A stretch of DNA of 64,000 nt from Sphingomonadales bacterium UBA2369 (lineage in GTDB: Bacteria > Pseudomonadota > Alphaproteobacteria > Sphingomonadales > Sphingomonadaceae): positions 62,344-126,343 of the forward strand of contig DDTH01000017.1 of the NCBI GenBank assembly GCA_002344055.1. Reading direction: 5' to 3'. How positions within the stretch are numbered: position 1 is the first letter of the stretch; each line of letters begins with the position of its first letter. Both the position numbers and the translations under genes were made by a program. Below the pieces are notes generated by a model that saw only the letters and a list, made by a program, of their open reading frames with translations, was not told where the DNA came from and ran no database searches. Shown here in pieces: positions 6,647 to 14,693 of this stretch.

Positions 6647-7092
6647 GCGTCAATCGGCGGCCGTTCGATCTTGTCGATGGCGGTGACAATGGGTCCGGCT
6701 GGCGGATGGGGCCACACGTGCGCCGAGTATTCCTGAATGGCCAGCACTGTCCCCTGCTGGAAATGCCGGAGCAGGTCGCCAAGGTCGGTCCCCTGGATCA
6801 CGAACTGACGCCGGCCGAAATCAAGGGACAGCATGCGCTCGCCCACGTAGTCGGCCGAAACGAGATAGGGATAGCTGGCCTGCCAGCCGATGAGCAGGCC
6901 GGATTTAGGATCGAACTTCCGGAGGTTGAGGAGCAGCGTCGGTCGCGACCGACCCCGCTGCACGATCCACGGCTGGTAGGCCGTAAGGTCCGGCGCGCCG
7001 TGATCGTCCTCAACCGCCAAGCCGGTTTCCGCAGACAGGGCCGTGGGCGGCACGCGGATCGGTTCAAACTTGTCGCGCCAGTTTCCACTCAT
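6643..7092 (-). CDS. Hypothetical protein of the mobilization region
   Basis: A 149-residue soluble protein that follows the relaxase gene with a 2-bp gap, so it is probably in one transcript with it. It contains Arg/Lys-rich N-terminal sequence (NWRDKFEPIRVP) and a central beta-rich stretch (GWQASYPYLVSADYVGERMLSLDF). No motif recognised. Its position suggests an accessory role in relaxosome function or transfer. It overlaps the recombinase stop by 4 bp, tail to tail. Confidence 0.65.
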   Translation of the reverse strand: MSGNWRDKFEPIRVPPTALSAETGLAVEDDHGAPDLTAYQPWIVQRGRSRPTLLLNLRKFDPKSGLLIGWQASYPYLVSADYVGERMLSLDFGRRQFVIQGTDLGDLLRHFQQGTVLAIQEYSAHVWPHPPAGPIVTAIDKIERPPIDA

Positions 7093-7094
7093 GA

Positions 7095-8054
7095 CTACCG
7101 ATCCGTGTCGAGGTTAAGGTCGTGGGTCTGTTCGCGCGGCGCCGGCTCCAACCGCGCCAGCTGCCGGTCGAACCAGTCATAGAAGCGCTGCATTTTGCCG
7201 GACGCTTCACCGGGCCGATCCATCAGGGGATCGGCCTGGCGGTAAGCCGCGGTCGCCGCCGCCTCGACGGCGCGGTAATGCCGCGCCATCTGAAACTGCC
7301 CGAACCGCTCCTTCATGCAGCCGTAGAGATCGCGAAGGTAGTAAGCGAGCCGGAGCGCCGGTTCGGGCAGGCGCGACAGGCCCCGTTCGAGCAGGCTTCG
7401 CCGGTCGATGCGCGCCTCCGATCCAATGCGGGCAAGTGCCCCATTAGCGGTATTTTCCCAGTCCGCCCGACACCGCTCGAAATAGTCTGGGCAGTTCCAG
7501 CTGTTCCGATCGCTGACGACCATGACCGGGCGGCCATCAGGGTGGGTCCGCCCTGTTGGATCGGCCACCCAGTCGTGGCGGGCCTTTGGCCCGAAGCCGC
7601 TCGGATTCAGGGGACGCATGGTCAGAAGGACGTGGGCGTGCGGCTGTTCCTTGCCGTCCGATGCCACTTTGTTGTGCCACGCCACGTCCGCGACCATGCC
7701 CTTCGCCACAAAGCTGCGTTCGAGGTAGTCGCGCACGACCGTGATGCGGTCGGGCGGGTCCAGTTCGCGCGGGATCATGATCCGCAGCTCGCGTGCGGTC
7801 TGCGCGTCTTTTCGTTTCTCGGTGGCCTCGACCCGGTTCCACAGGGTCTGCCGATCGATCCCCTGGCACCAGTCCGGCGCGTTCGCCGGCAGCAGAATCT
7901 CGACATGCTCGACTCCGCTGCGGCGGGAGTAATCGTGAGTGAGATCCTGTCTCTCGTCATAGAGACGCTCGCCCGACCGATAGGCAGAAGCAGCGACAAC
8001 GGAGCGCCCGGCACTCCGCTTGATAATCTGCATCGACCAACTGAACAGCGCCAT
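7095..8054 (-). CDS. MobA/MobL-family relaxase (MOBQ type)
   Basis: A 319-residue relaxase that should nick oriT and pilot the strand during transfer. The start MALFSWSMQIIKRSAGRSVVAASAYRSG is typical of MobA/MobL and the TraA N-terminus, with motif I YRSG (a Tyr near residue 25 is the likely nucleophile). The metal-binding histidines are in WHNKVASDGKEQPHAHVLL (H-x-H). The protein ends after the relaxase domain; no helicase or primase domain is attached, unlike full TraA. A candidate oriT lies 75-105 bp upstream on the same strand. Confidence 0.9.
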   Translation of the reverse strand: MALFSWSMQIIKRSAGRSVVAASAYRSGERLYDERQDLTHDYSRRSGVEHVEILLPANAPDWCQGIDRQTLWNRVEATEKRKDAQTARELRIMIPRELDPPDRITVVRDYLERSFVAKGMVADVAWHNKVASDGKEQPHAHVLLTMRPLNPSGFGPKARHDWVADPTGRTHPDGRPVMVVSDRNSWNCPDYFERCRADWENTANGALARIGSEARIDRRSLLERGLSRLPEPALRLAYYLRDLYGCMKERFGQFQMARHYRAVEAAATAAYRQADPLMDRPGEASGKMQRFYDWFDRQLARLEPAPREQTHDLNLDTDR

Positions 8055-8128
8055 GAGCTATTTCCTCCGACTTGCGTCGGCCAGTTCCCCTTGTTGTTTC
8101 CGAGCCAGTTCGTCCCCCGGTTTTGTGG

Positions 8129-8165
8129 GAAGAGTGCACTTATACGTTGCAAGCAACGTGCACCT
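8129..8165 (-). other. Candidate origin of transfer (oriT)
   Basis: On the minus strand an inverted repeat ACGTTGC-TT-GCAACGT (8159-8144) is followed at once by TATAAGTGCACTCT (nic region TAAGTGCACTCT = 8142-8131). This follows the MOBQ plan of an inverted repeat plus TAAGTGCG/CCCT known from RSF1010 and Ti-type oriT, with 10 of 12 nic-region bases matching. It is just upstream of the relaxase gene. The rest of 8055-8358 holds no gene I can support. Confidence 0.7.
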
Positions 8166-8358
8166 TGCCGGAGGCATAATGGCTATAGAACATAACAGGA
8201 ACATGGTTAAGGAATCGCTAATAAGTCCCAGACTTGTCTGGGTTCCTGCGCGTCAGGTTGGATCGGTCGCCCGAACCATTGGCGGGCATAAGGCGTCCGG
8301 CCGACCGGCTCAGTGCCAGTCCCGGACTGCAACCATGGGTGGTGTGCGGTCATGCCCA

Positions 8359-8919
8359 TCAGCGTGCGTCCAGCGTCCGCCAGCAATGCTCGGGCAGCGA
8401 GCGGTAGGCGTCGGCCAGCTCGGGCACGCGGATCAATGCGGAGCCCACGCAGGGCCGGACAATGGTGAGGCCTGCTTCGGCATTCCGGCGTCCCCAAGAG
8501 AGGCCGGCCGATCGGCGAAGACGCACGGCAAGCCACGCGACCATTGCGAGGGTGCCACCGCCGATCAGCCAGTTGAGCGCGAACGCGTAGCCGGGCCGTT
8601 CTGGGTGGCTTGCCAGAAGTGTGACCATCCCAACTAAGGCGACGGCAAGCACGACGGCCCTGATTGCCGGATGGACGGAGCGGAGGCGTCGGGCGCCGCC
8701 CGGCGCCATGTCGTCCCATTCGCGCTGGTAGGCACGGTAACGGGCGACGGCATTGTGCGCGATGCTCGCCCAGACCATGAGCCAAAGCCCTGCCAGCGCC
8801 AGCGGCCAGGCGTTCGGGCTCATATACCAGGCGTAAGGACCGAGGCACGCAGCGCCGACGGTAATGAGTGTCCCGACAGGCGACCCGACGACGGCCTGAA
8901 TGCCGGACGGAGGCCTCAC
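8359..8919 (-). CDS. Membrane protein linked to the coupling protein
   Basis: A 186-residue membrane protein with about four hydrophobic segments: 13-32, 36-55, 85-105 and 115-133. The start is a GTG that overlaps the stop of the coupling-protein gene by four bases (GTGA), so the two are translationally coupled. The coupling protein here lacks its usual N-terminal membrane anchor. A reasonable inference is that this separate protein supplies the membrane part. No family name recognised. Confidence 0.75.
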   Translation of the reverse strand: MRPPSGIQAVVGSPVGTLITVGAACLGPYAWYMSPNAWPLALAGLWLMVWASIAHNAVARYRAYQREWDDMAPGGARRLRSVHPAIRAVVLAVALVGMVTLLASHPERPGYAFALNWLIGGGTLAMVAWLAVRLRRSAGLSWGRRNAEAGLTIVRPCVGSALIRVPELADAYRSLPEHCWRTLDAR

Positions 8920-10502
8920 TGCTGGAACTCCGCCAGCATGGCGTTACCGCCCGACGAGCGAAACCGGCGGCCCGCCTGATACCAGATCCCCGATACGCAG
9001 TTGCCGTTGGCCGGGCCGCCGGTCTTCAGAATGCGGCCGAAGTCACCGGGCTCGAGCACGAAGCCCATCTGTTCCGAATAGCCCCGGCTGACATTCGTGC
9101 TCGAACCGTGGCCGCGGTTACGGCTGCGGTTGTCGCTCTGACCGTCCGAGCTGCCCCGGCTGGCGGTGCTGCCCGAATTGCCGCTCCCGCCATTCGGGCC
9201 GGAGCTGTAGCCCGAGCTGCTGCCCGTGCTGAACTGGCTGCCCCAGTTCGAGCCTTCGCCCATGCTGGTGCCGAAGTTGGTGCTGGTGCCCTCCCCTTCG
9301 CTGAAGGTCGCACGCTGCTTCTCGACCTGGCCGATCGTTTCCGCCGCCCAGCGGTTGGTCTCCGGGCAGGCATTGCTGTGCCAGACCTTTGTCGCGAAAT
9401 TGCCGAGCAGATGCTGCACGCGCTCGCGGGCGCGGTCGCCTCCCATTGAGGCATAAAAGGTCGGCAGCGACTGCGAAAGATAGACCGTGCAGGCCCGCGA
9501 GGCGCGGCACGTGGACAGATATTCTGCGTCGAAGCTGTCGAGGAAATACTGCGCCTCGTCGGCCCAGAGAAAGCACGGCCGTTCGCGCTGAAGCGGGTCC
9601 AATGAGTTTCGCGCAAGGACTGCGCGTTGCCAGAGATATTTGAACAGCCGTTGGGCGACGATGCCATCGTCACCCATAGTCAGCGCCGGCATGTTCAGAA
9701 CGATCACCGCACCGTGAAAACACAGCTCCGGCACTATCGTGGATTCGCCGCAGAATGCGTGCTGAAGCCATCCGTGATTGAAACGGTCGAGCGCCGTCGT
9801 CAGCGAGATCGCGATGTTTCCACGCGTCTTTGGATCGAGGCGCGCATAGTCCGACGACCAGTAGGAAACGATTCGCTCGCCGGTAGCATCATCGATGCGC
9901 GGGGCAGCGTCTCGAAAACAGCGGAAGAAGAACGAGCCGCGCTGCCATTCTAGGTCCGACAGGTCGCCGGGCGCCTGCGGGGCGGTTCGAAGGAACTGCA
10001 GCACGTCGTTGATCCGCACCGTGCCGGTCGCGGCGTGCAGAATGGGCAGCGTGTTGCGCAGCACCTGCCGCGTCGTGTCTTCCCAGAACCGTTCGCCGGC
10101 GCGCCCAGGCTCCGCGCCCACATTGCGGCACGCCTCCAGCACCCGCATCATACTTTCGATGACGCTGTTGATCCCGGTCTCGCCGTAACGTGCCAGCTCG
10201 TAAGTGATGAAGTTTGTGATCGGAACACGCCCATCGAGAACGATGACCGATTTGCTTCGCCCGGTTTCCGCGCCGTAGCGGAGCCATAACTCGGCTTCGT
10301 CCGGCTTCGCGCAGAGCACCAAACCGCCCATACCGGCGCTCAAGTAGGCACGGGCCAAAGTTGCACCGAGACCGCTTGTTTTTCCTGACCCGGTGCCCCC
10401 GGTGGCAAGAACGCCTTGAACGGCGTCGCGGACCGTGAACGCGTCATGCTCACTGAGCCGCAGAAGCGGCTTGTCCAGCAGCCCGCCGGCTCGCATGGCC
10501 AT
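8916..10502 (-). CDS. VirD4/TraG-type conjugative coupling ATPase
   Basis: A 528-residue coupling protein that should link the relaxosome to a type IV secretion channel. Walker A is GGTGSGKT (residues 35-42) and Walker B is PCFLWADEAQYF (around 310). The C-terminal RecA-like motor is followed by LGNFATKVWHSN, common in the TraM-binding part of such proteins. Two oddities are visible. There is no N-terminal transmembrane segment; the P-loop begins within 35 residues of the start. Residues of about 380-460 form a Ser/Gly/Asn-rich low-complexity stretch (for example SSSGYSSGPNGGSGNSGS) inserted before the last 60 residues. With no VirB genes on the element, it must use a helper channel. Confidence 0.9.
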   Translation of the reverse strand: MAMRAGGLLDKPLLRLSEHDAFTVRDAVQGVLATGGTGSGKTSGLGATLARAYLSAGMGGLVLCAKPDEAELWLRYGAETGRSKSVIVLDGRVPITNFITYELARYGETGINSVIESMMRVLEACRNVGAEPGRAGERFWEDTTRQVLRNTLPILHAATGTVRINDVLQFLRTAPQAPGDLSDLEWQRGSFFFRCFRDAAPRIDDATGERIVSYWSSDYARLDPKTRGNIAISLTTALDRFNHGWLQHAFCGESTIVPELCFHGAVIVLNMPALTMGDDGIVAQRLFKYLWQRAVLARNSLDPLQRERPCFLWADEAQYFLDSFDAEYLSTCRASRACTVYLSQSLPTFYASMGGDRARERVQHLLGNFATKVWHSNACPETNRWAAETIGQVEKQRATFSEGEGTSTNFGTSMGEGSNWGSQFSTGSSSGYSSGPNGGSGNSGSTASRGSSDGQSDNRSRNRGHGSSTNVSRGYSEQMGFVLEPGDFGRILKTGGPANGNCVSGIWYQAGRRFRSSGGNAMLAEFQQ

Positions 10503-10511
10503 AGGAGCCTC

Positions 10512-10721
10512 CTATCGATCAAGCCCGACATCATGAATGTTGCCACGATCGGGTTCGCCGCGATCGTGATTTTCGACCGGGTCAGACTTGGCCGACGGAT
10601 GCGGTTCGAACGTGCGACCGAACCAGCCACCGAGCAGCTCATGACGGATGGAATCCATCGCGTCCGCCGCGCCGTCCGCGAGACTGCCGAACGCCTCGTC
10701 GAACCAGTTTCGCTCAGTCAT
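10512..10721 (-). CDS. Small hypothetical protein before the coupling protein
   Basis: A 69-residue, acidic, soluble protein (MTERNWFDEAFGSLADGAAD at the start, low-complexity Asp/Arg tail). Its ATG overlaps the stop of the upstream zinc-ribbon gene by 8 bp and it ends 9 bp before the coupling-protein gene, so it is clearly part of that operon. No family recognised. An adaptor role for the coupling ATPase is possible. Confidence 0.7.
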   Translation of the reverse strand: MTERNWFDEAFGSLADGAADAMDSIRHELLGGWFGRTFEPHPSAKSDPVENHDRGEPDRGNIHDVGLDR

Positions 10722-10926
10722 TGTAGGTCACCCCGCAAGATAAGCAGCGCCAGCGGAGGCGGAGGAAATTAGCGATGCGCACGCCCGCCAATCGGCTCAG
10801 GATCTCGACGACGGAACCTCGGTCGCCAAGCCGCCGTAACTCCGCGGCAGCCAGCGCAGCGGATCGATAAGGGGCCTCGTCGATAAGGTTACAGGCATAG
10901 TCGCAGGAACCGCAGCTCGGGCACAT
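10714..10926 (-). CDS. Small zinc-ribbon protein A
   Basis: A 70-residue protein with CPSCGSCDYAC near the start and CLSCGVTYND at the end, two Cys clusters that could bind one zinc ion. The ATG at 10926 follows GGAG. It is the first gene of the coupling-protein operon, just past the terminator at 10938-10967. The C-terminus (RWRCLSCGVTYND) closely resembles that of the neighbour at 10975 (AYRCRSCGTTFN), so the two are probably related. Role unknown; DNA binding or regulation of transfer is possible. Confidence 0.75.
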   Translation of the reverse strand: MCPSCGSCDYACNLIDEAPYRSAALAAAELRRLGDRGSVVEILSRLAGVRIANFLRLRWRCLSCGVTYND

Positions 10927-10937
10927 AATGGCTCTCC

Positions 10938-10967
10938 AAAAAGAAAAGGCCGCCCCGTGAGGCGGCC
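10938..10967 (-). terminator. Intrinsic terminator
   Basis: On the minus strand GGCCGCC-TCACGG-GGCGGCC (10967-10948) is followed by TTTTCTTTTT. It ends the transcript of the zinc-ribbon gene at 10975-11196 and separates it from the coupling-protein operon. Confidence 0.88.
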
Positions 10968-10974
10968 AGCTCGG

Positions 10975-11196
10975 TCAATTGAACGTCGTTCCGCAGGACC
11001 GGCAGCGATAGGCGCGCCGCAATTTGTTGACCCCCGTCATGATGCCGAGAAGCCCAAGGCCGCCGGCACTGAGAAGTCGGAAGTGTGCACCGTGGCATGC
11101 GTGTGTCGCGTGAGCGACTTTCTCGAATGCACCGTCCGAGATGTGATTGGATACGACGTCGCTGCGAAAGCAATTATCGTTTGGACAAGTCGGCAT
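10975..11196 (-). CDS. Small zinc-ribbon protein B
   Basis: A 73-residue protein with CPNDNC at the start and CRSCGTTFN at the end. Between them is a glycine-rich hydrophobic stretch (LLSAGGLGLLGIMTGVNKL) and the His/Cys-containing HATHACHGAHF. The C-terminal ribbon half matches protein A. It has its own terminator, so it is expressed apart from the transfer operon. Function unknown. Confidence 0.75.
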   Translation of the reverse strand: MPTCPNDNCFRSDVVSNHISDGAFEKVAHATHACHGAHFRLLSAGGLGLLGIMTGVNKLRRAYRCRSCGTTFN

Positions 11197-11289
11197 TTCA
11201 GATCTCCCAGAAAACGGCGCGCAGGTTCCCCTCGCGGCAGCCTGCGCGCCGCGTTCAGTCAGTCTCGATGTTGTTGGTTTGAGCCGGCG

Positions 11290-11445
11290 TTAGCCTGCGC
11301 AGCCTCCGCCACAGGCGCCGATCTTCGCGCCGACGGCGGCACCGGCAGGCCCAGCAAGCACGACACCAATGAGGGTGCCGATGACGATGCCAGCCGCAGT
11401 TTTCGCCGCCTTCTCAGCGACGGAAGTCTCGTTTGTCTTGCTCAT
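11290..11445 (-). CDS. 51-residue glycine-zipper peptide with CGGGC tail
   Basis: ATG at 11445 follows AAAGGGAAG. The peptide has a charged N-terminus (MSKTNETSVAEKAAKTAA), then a long small-residue hydrophobic segment (GIVIGTLIGVVLAGPAGAAV) with GxxxG-type spacing, and ends KIGACGGGCAG. The layout resembles class II bacteriocin-like or glycine-zipper membrane peptides; the two tail cysteines could form a disulfide or bind metal. No immunity or export gene is recognisable nearby, though the adjacent zinc-ribbon protein B also has a glycine-rich hydrophobic stretch. Function is unknown. Confidence 0.65.
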   Translation of the reverse strand: MSKTNETSVAEKAAKTAAGIVIGTLIGVVLAGPAGAAVGAKIGACGGGCAG

Positions 11446-11545
11446 GGTGCGCTTCCCTTTCGACTCGCAGCAGGTTGCTCCGAGTGCGGAAAAGCTGCAT
11501 CGAACCTAGGCCAATGTCAATTTATTTCGATGTGTTCGTTTTACA

Positions 11546-12529
11546 TCATTTAGTTCGCCGCTGTATCGCGGACCTAATTCGCCCAGCCTCGCGCGCCGTA
11601 AAGTCACCGAGGGCCGGCCCAATGCGCCCGTCCGGAGCACGCGATCGAAGGGCGTCCAAGTCCCTGCTGGTCTGCTCGGCCTTTGTGGGTAAATCGACTT
11701 CGGCCGGCCATTGGTTACCTGGCCTACTCAGCCAATTGTCGATCGCTACAGACAGTTTGCTGTCGAGTTTTCGTATGTGGGCGCGCGTCAGGCCGTGACC
11801 CAACCACTCACCGTACACACGCGCAACAAACGCCGGAGGCGTTTCAGGTCCGCGCAAGCCCGCATATAACTCTGGAGGGGTGTTCGGGAGCACTGGCAGC
11901 TTCTCACGGGTAACTTGAAGCTGGGGGAACAATGAGATCAGAAAATTCTCGTGAACCGGCATGCTTGGATTTCGAATAATATAGGCATTTAACTCTGACA
12001 AAGCAGAATAAAAATCGAAGTCTGTTCGCTCTTTTTCTATCAAATACCTATACGATCCATTCATTATCTTAAATGATCGGTCGATCATTCGCAAGTTTTC
12101 AGCTCGATAATTGTGAACGGCTACGCTTGAAGGATGTAAGGTGTCTAGTTCAGAGCCGCCACGCCTGACAGGCCATGTGTTCAACAGATTGTGCTCAGTT
12201 CTGGTATATGCAGCTTGAATCTCGTTGAGGCCAGGAGTGTCGCCTTCGGAGAGTCTACGAGCCCAATCGTCCGCGATATCGAAGTACCGTCTCACTATTC
12301 CATCGATTTTCTTGGTGACATCCTCAACCAGCTTGGCCGCTGGCCGATCATTTTCGGACTGCTGCTCAGACCTCTCCGAACCACCCTTCTTATTAGGCAC
12401 CGTGACGTAAGCTGAGCCAAACCGACTATCCTTCGAGCCAGCATGGACCGTCCCGGAGAAACCTCGCGTGAAGCCCTTTGCTTCACCCACCCGATGCTTT
12501 CGCTGCACCTCATTGTCGTCATCGGTCAT
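11546..12529 (-). CDS. Hypothetical protein
   Basis: A 327-residue soluble protein. Residues 1-65 are polar and probably disordered; the rest looks helical (RYFDIADDWARRLSEG, then IDRSFKIMNGSYRYLIEKE, PPAFVARVYGEWLGHGL). No signal, membrane segment or catalytic motif. The middle (12000-12300) is A/T-richer than the neighbours. I recognise no family. It faces the umu operon across a roughly 260-bp gap in which I see no gene. Confidence 0.65.
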   Translation of the reverse strand: MTDDDNEVQRKHRVGEAKGFTRGFSGTVHAGSKDSRFGSAYVTVPNKKGGSERSEQQSENDRPAAKLVEDVTKKIDGIVRRYFDIADDWARRLSEGDTPGLNEIQAAYTRTEHNLLNTWPVRRGGSELDTLHPSSVAVHNYRAENLRMIDRSFKIMNGSYRYLIEKERTDFDFYSALSELNAYIIRNPSMPVHENFLISLFPQLQVTREKLPVLPNTPPELYAGLRGPETPPAFVARVYGEWLGHGLTRAHIRKLDSKLSVAIDNWLSRPGNQWPAEVDLPTKAEQTSRDLDALRSRAPDGRIGPALGDFTAREAGRIRSAIQRRTK

Positions 12530-12792
12530 GGCGCCAGCATAGTTCTCCGAGCCTCAGAAGCCTATTGCCGAATGGTTTTGAGCCGACCAATCAACACCGC
12601 TGTTGCTGAGACCGCAGGGCCGCATCTGAAGTCTCGCGCGTTTACGCGCACCACCTGCTCGGGGTTCGCCCCCCATCAAAGGGTGGATGATAGGCGCTGC
12701 GGATTTTGTGCTTCCAGCCGGGCTCTCGGCGATCGGGCGCGCCGTCGCCCGCCCTCGCATGTATGCTAAATAATTTTCTTATCGCCGCCACC

Positions 12793-12807
12793 GTTCCTGA
12801 TATGTTC
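12793..12807 (+). promoter_or_regulatory. LexA (SOS) box of the umu operon
   Basis: GTTC-CTGATAT-GTTC matches the alphaproteobacterial LexA operator GTTC-N7-GTTC exactly. It lies 7 bp before the chosen umuD start and just downstream of an A/T-rich TATGCTAAATAAT that may serve as the -10 region. Confidence 0.82.
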
Positions 12808-12813
12808 GCGCAC

Positions 12814-13185
12814 ATGGCGAGCTACAGCGGAGATGATACTACCGGCTTCCAGAGCCCTGCAGAAGGCTACGTAGAGCCTGTGCTGGACCTCATGAACGCG
12901 CTGGGGTTGGACGGCCCTGGCCTCTACCCAATGCGTGTCCGAACCAACGGGCTTCGCCGCCGGCGCGGCATCCATTCTGGCGATATCATCGTTGCCAATG
13001 CCTCCGCCGACCCCACGAACAACAAGGTCTGCGTTGCGTTCCTGGCCGGCGAAGTGGTGCTCGCGACCCTTCACGAGACACCCGGCGGTTGGGCCATCGA
13101 GCGCGGCACCGGCGAGCTGGTGCCGGTGACAGATGACGTGGAGGTGTGGGCATTGGTCAAGGCGCTGGTGCGCACCAATGTCTAG
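12814..13185 (+). CDS. umuD: UmuD'-like polymerase V subunit without protease dyad
   Basis: A 123-residue S24/UmuD-family protein. TTGFQSPAEGYVEPVLDLMNAL aligns by eye with the UmuD segment just after its self-cleavage site, and GIHSGDIIVANAS with UmuD's GISDGDLLIV. The N-terminal arm before the cleavage point is only about 10 residues against 24 in E. coli. The position of the catalytic Ser (GDSM in UmuD) reads TNGL, and the catalytic Lys (TVKKL) reads VLATL. So it looks like a ready-made UmuD' that needs and performs no cleavage. The start was chosen after the SOS box; longer frames run through it. Its stop overlaps umuC. Confidence 0.82.
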   Translation: MASYSGDDTTGFQSPAEGYVEPVLDLMNALGLDGPGLYPMRVRTNGLRRRRGIHSGDIIVANASADPTNNKVCVAFLAGEVVLATLHETPGGWAIERGTGELVPVTDDVEVWALVKALVRTNV

Positions 13186-14443
13186 CCGGTTCGCGCTGAT
13201 CGACGGCAACAGCTTCTATTGCTCCTGCGAACGCGCTTTCAATCCCAGGCTGGCGGGCAAACCGCTTGTGGTCCTCTCCAACAACGATGGCTGCGTTATC
13301 GCCCGCAGCAACGAAGCCAAGGACCTTGGCCTCAAGATGGGCGACCCATGGCACATCGTTGAGAAGCGCCCCGAGTACCGAGACGTGCTCTGGCAATCGA
13401 GCAACTACGTTCTCTACGGCGACATGAGCCGCCGCATGTTCGATGTGCTCTGCGGCCACGTCCCCCGCGTGGAGCCCTATTCGATCGACGAGATGTTTCT
13501 CGATCTGGATGGCGTGACGGTCGACCCGGTGGCGTTTGGCGCAGAGGTTCGGGCCGCGGTCCGCAAGGCGGCCAAGATCCCGACCTGCGTCGGGATTGGG
13601 CCGACCAAGACCATTGCCAAGCTCGCGAACAAATTGGCGAAGGCAGACCGCACCGGGTCTGGCGTGCTCGACCTATCGGACCCCGAGCAACGAAATCATA
13701 TCTATCCGACCGTGAGCCTGTCTGACGTGTGGGGCCTTGGTAGCGCGTCGATCGGCAAGCTGGCGAACCTCGACGCGCATACGGTCGCAGATTTTATCGC
13801 CCTCCCCCCGGATGTCGTGCGCGACGTGCTGACCGTGACCGGGTTACGCACCCACGCCGAGCTTCGCGGCGTTTCTTGCCATGTGTTCGGGGCGCTGCCC
13901 GGCGCGAGGAAATCGATCGCCAGCACGCGCAGCTTCGGTGAGGCCGTCATCCAATGGAATGACATGCGCGAGGCAGTCGCGACCTATGCCTCACGCGCCG
14001 CAGAGAAGCTGCGTCGCTATGGATTGAAGGCCGGCGCAATGCAGGTGTTTATACGCACCAACGAGTTCAACGCCGACCCGAAATACTCCAATCAGGCGAC
14101 GATCGAACTGGAGCCCACGGCAGACACCCGTGACCTTATCGTCGCCGCGACCCGCGCGGCGGCCGGCCTGTGGCGCGGCGGCTATCGCTACTTCAAGGCG
14201 GGCGTGATCCTAATCGATCTCTACAAGCCTCAGGAGTTGCCGGTCAGCAATCTGTTTCCCTCGCGCGATCCAGCGCGCTCGAAATCCCTGATGACGGCGA
14301 TGGACGCGATCAACGGCCGGTTTGGCCGCGAGACGGTGAACGCGGGCGGCCTGGTTAGCCGGCAACGATGGGCCATGAAGCGACGCAATCTGTCGCCGTG
14401 CTACACCACCCGACTAGCGGACTTGCTGGAAGTGCAGGCCTGA
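13178..14443 (+). CDS. umuC: Y-family DNA polymerase V catalytic subunit
   Basis: A 421-residue translesion polymerase. Palm acidic residues are Asp9 (ALIDGNSFY) and Asp104/Glu105 (YSIDEMFLD). The helix-hairpin-helix region is near 175-225 and the little-finger domain lies in about 240-350, followed by a UmuC-type C-terminal part. The ATG overlaps the umuD stop by 8 bp, giving a coupled operon under the SOS box at 12793. Length is normal for UmuC. On a mobile element such genes raise damage tolerance and mutation. Confidence 0.95.
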   Translation: MSSRFALIDGNSFYCSCERAFNPRLAGKPLVVLSNNDGCVIARSNEAKDLGLKMGDPWHIVEKRPEYRDVLWQSSNYVLYGDMSRRMFDVLCGHVPRVEPYSIDEMFLDLDGVTVDPVAFGAEVRAAVRKAAKIPTCVGIGPTKTIAKLANKLAKADRTGSGVLDLSDPEQRNHIYPTVSLSDVWGLGSASIGKLANLDAHTVADFIALPPDVVRDVLTVTGLRTHAELRGVSCHVFGALPGARKSIASTRSFGEAVIQWNDMREAVATYASRAAEKLRRYGLKAGAMQVFIRTNEFNADPKYSNQATIELEPTADTRDLIVAATRAAAGLWRGGYRYFKAGVILIDLYKPQELPVSNLFPSRDPARSKSLMTAMDAINGRFGRETVNAGGLVSRQRWAMKRRNLSPCYTTRLADLLEVQA

Positions 14444-14693
14444 CGGCGGGAAGGCCTCCGATGACAGTCTGCCGAAATATTCTCCCGAGACCATGGGCGG
14501 CTTCTGTTCGGTGAGCGTGATGACCCACGCCCGGCAACGATCAACCCAGCTCGCTTCCGCGCCTTCGGCTTGTGCAGCTCCGCTCCGTTCCGGCGCACTG
14601 CGTGCGGCGTGTGACCGCCGCCTCGATGGCGCGTGTCCCTTGCTCCCTATGAAGCCACGGGATGGTCCCGCGGCGGAAATGAAGGAGCAGACC

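Noticed and set aside
7122..8195. 357-residue plus-strand frame opposite the relaxase
   Set aside because: It crosses the oriT region and is antisense to a clear MobA/L relaxase.
8207..8848. 213-residue minus-strand frame
   Set aside because: Overlaps the coupling-linked membrane protein in another frame, Arg/Pro-rich, no motifs.
12443..12769. Open frames on both strands in the 260-bp gap before umuD
   Set aside because: No binding sites or motifs; the region fits a promoter spacer with the LexA box at its end.
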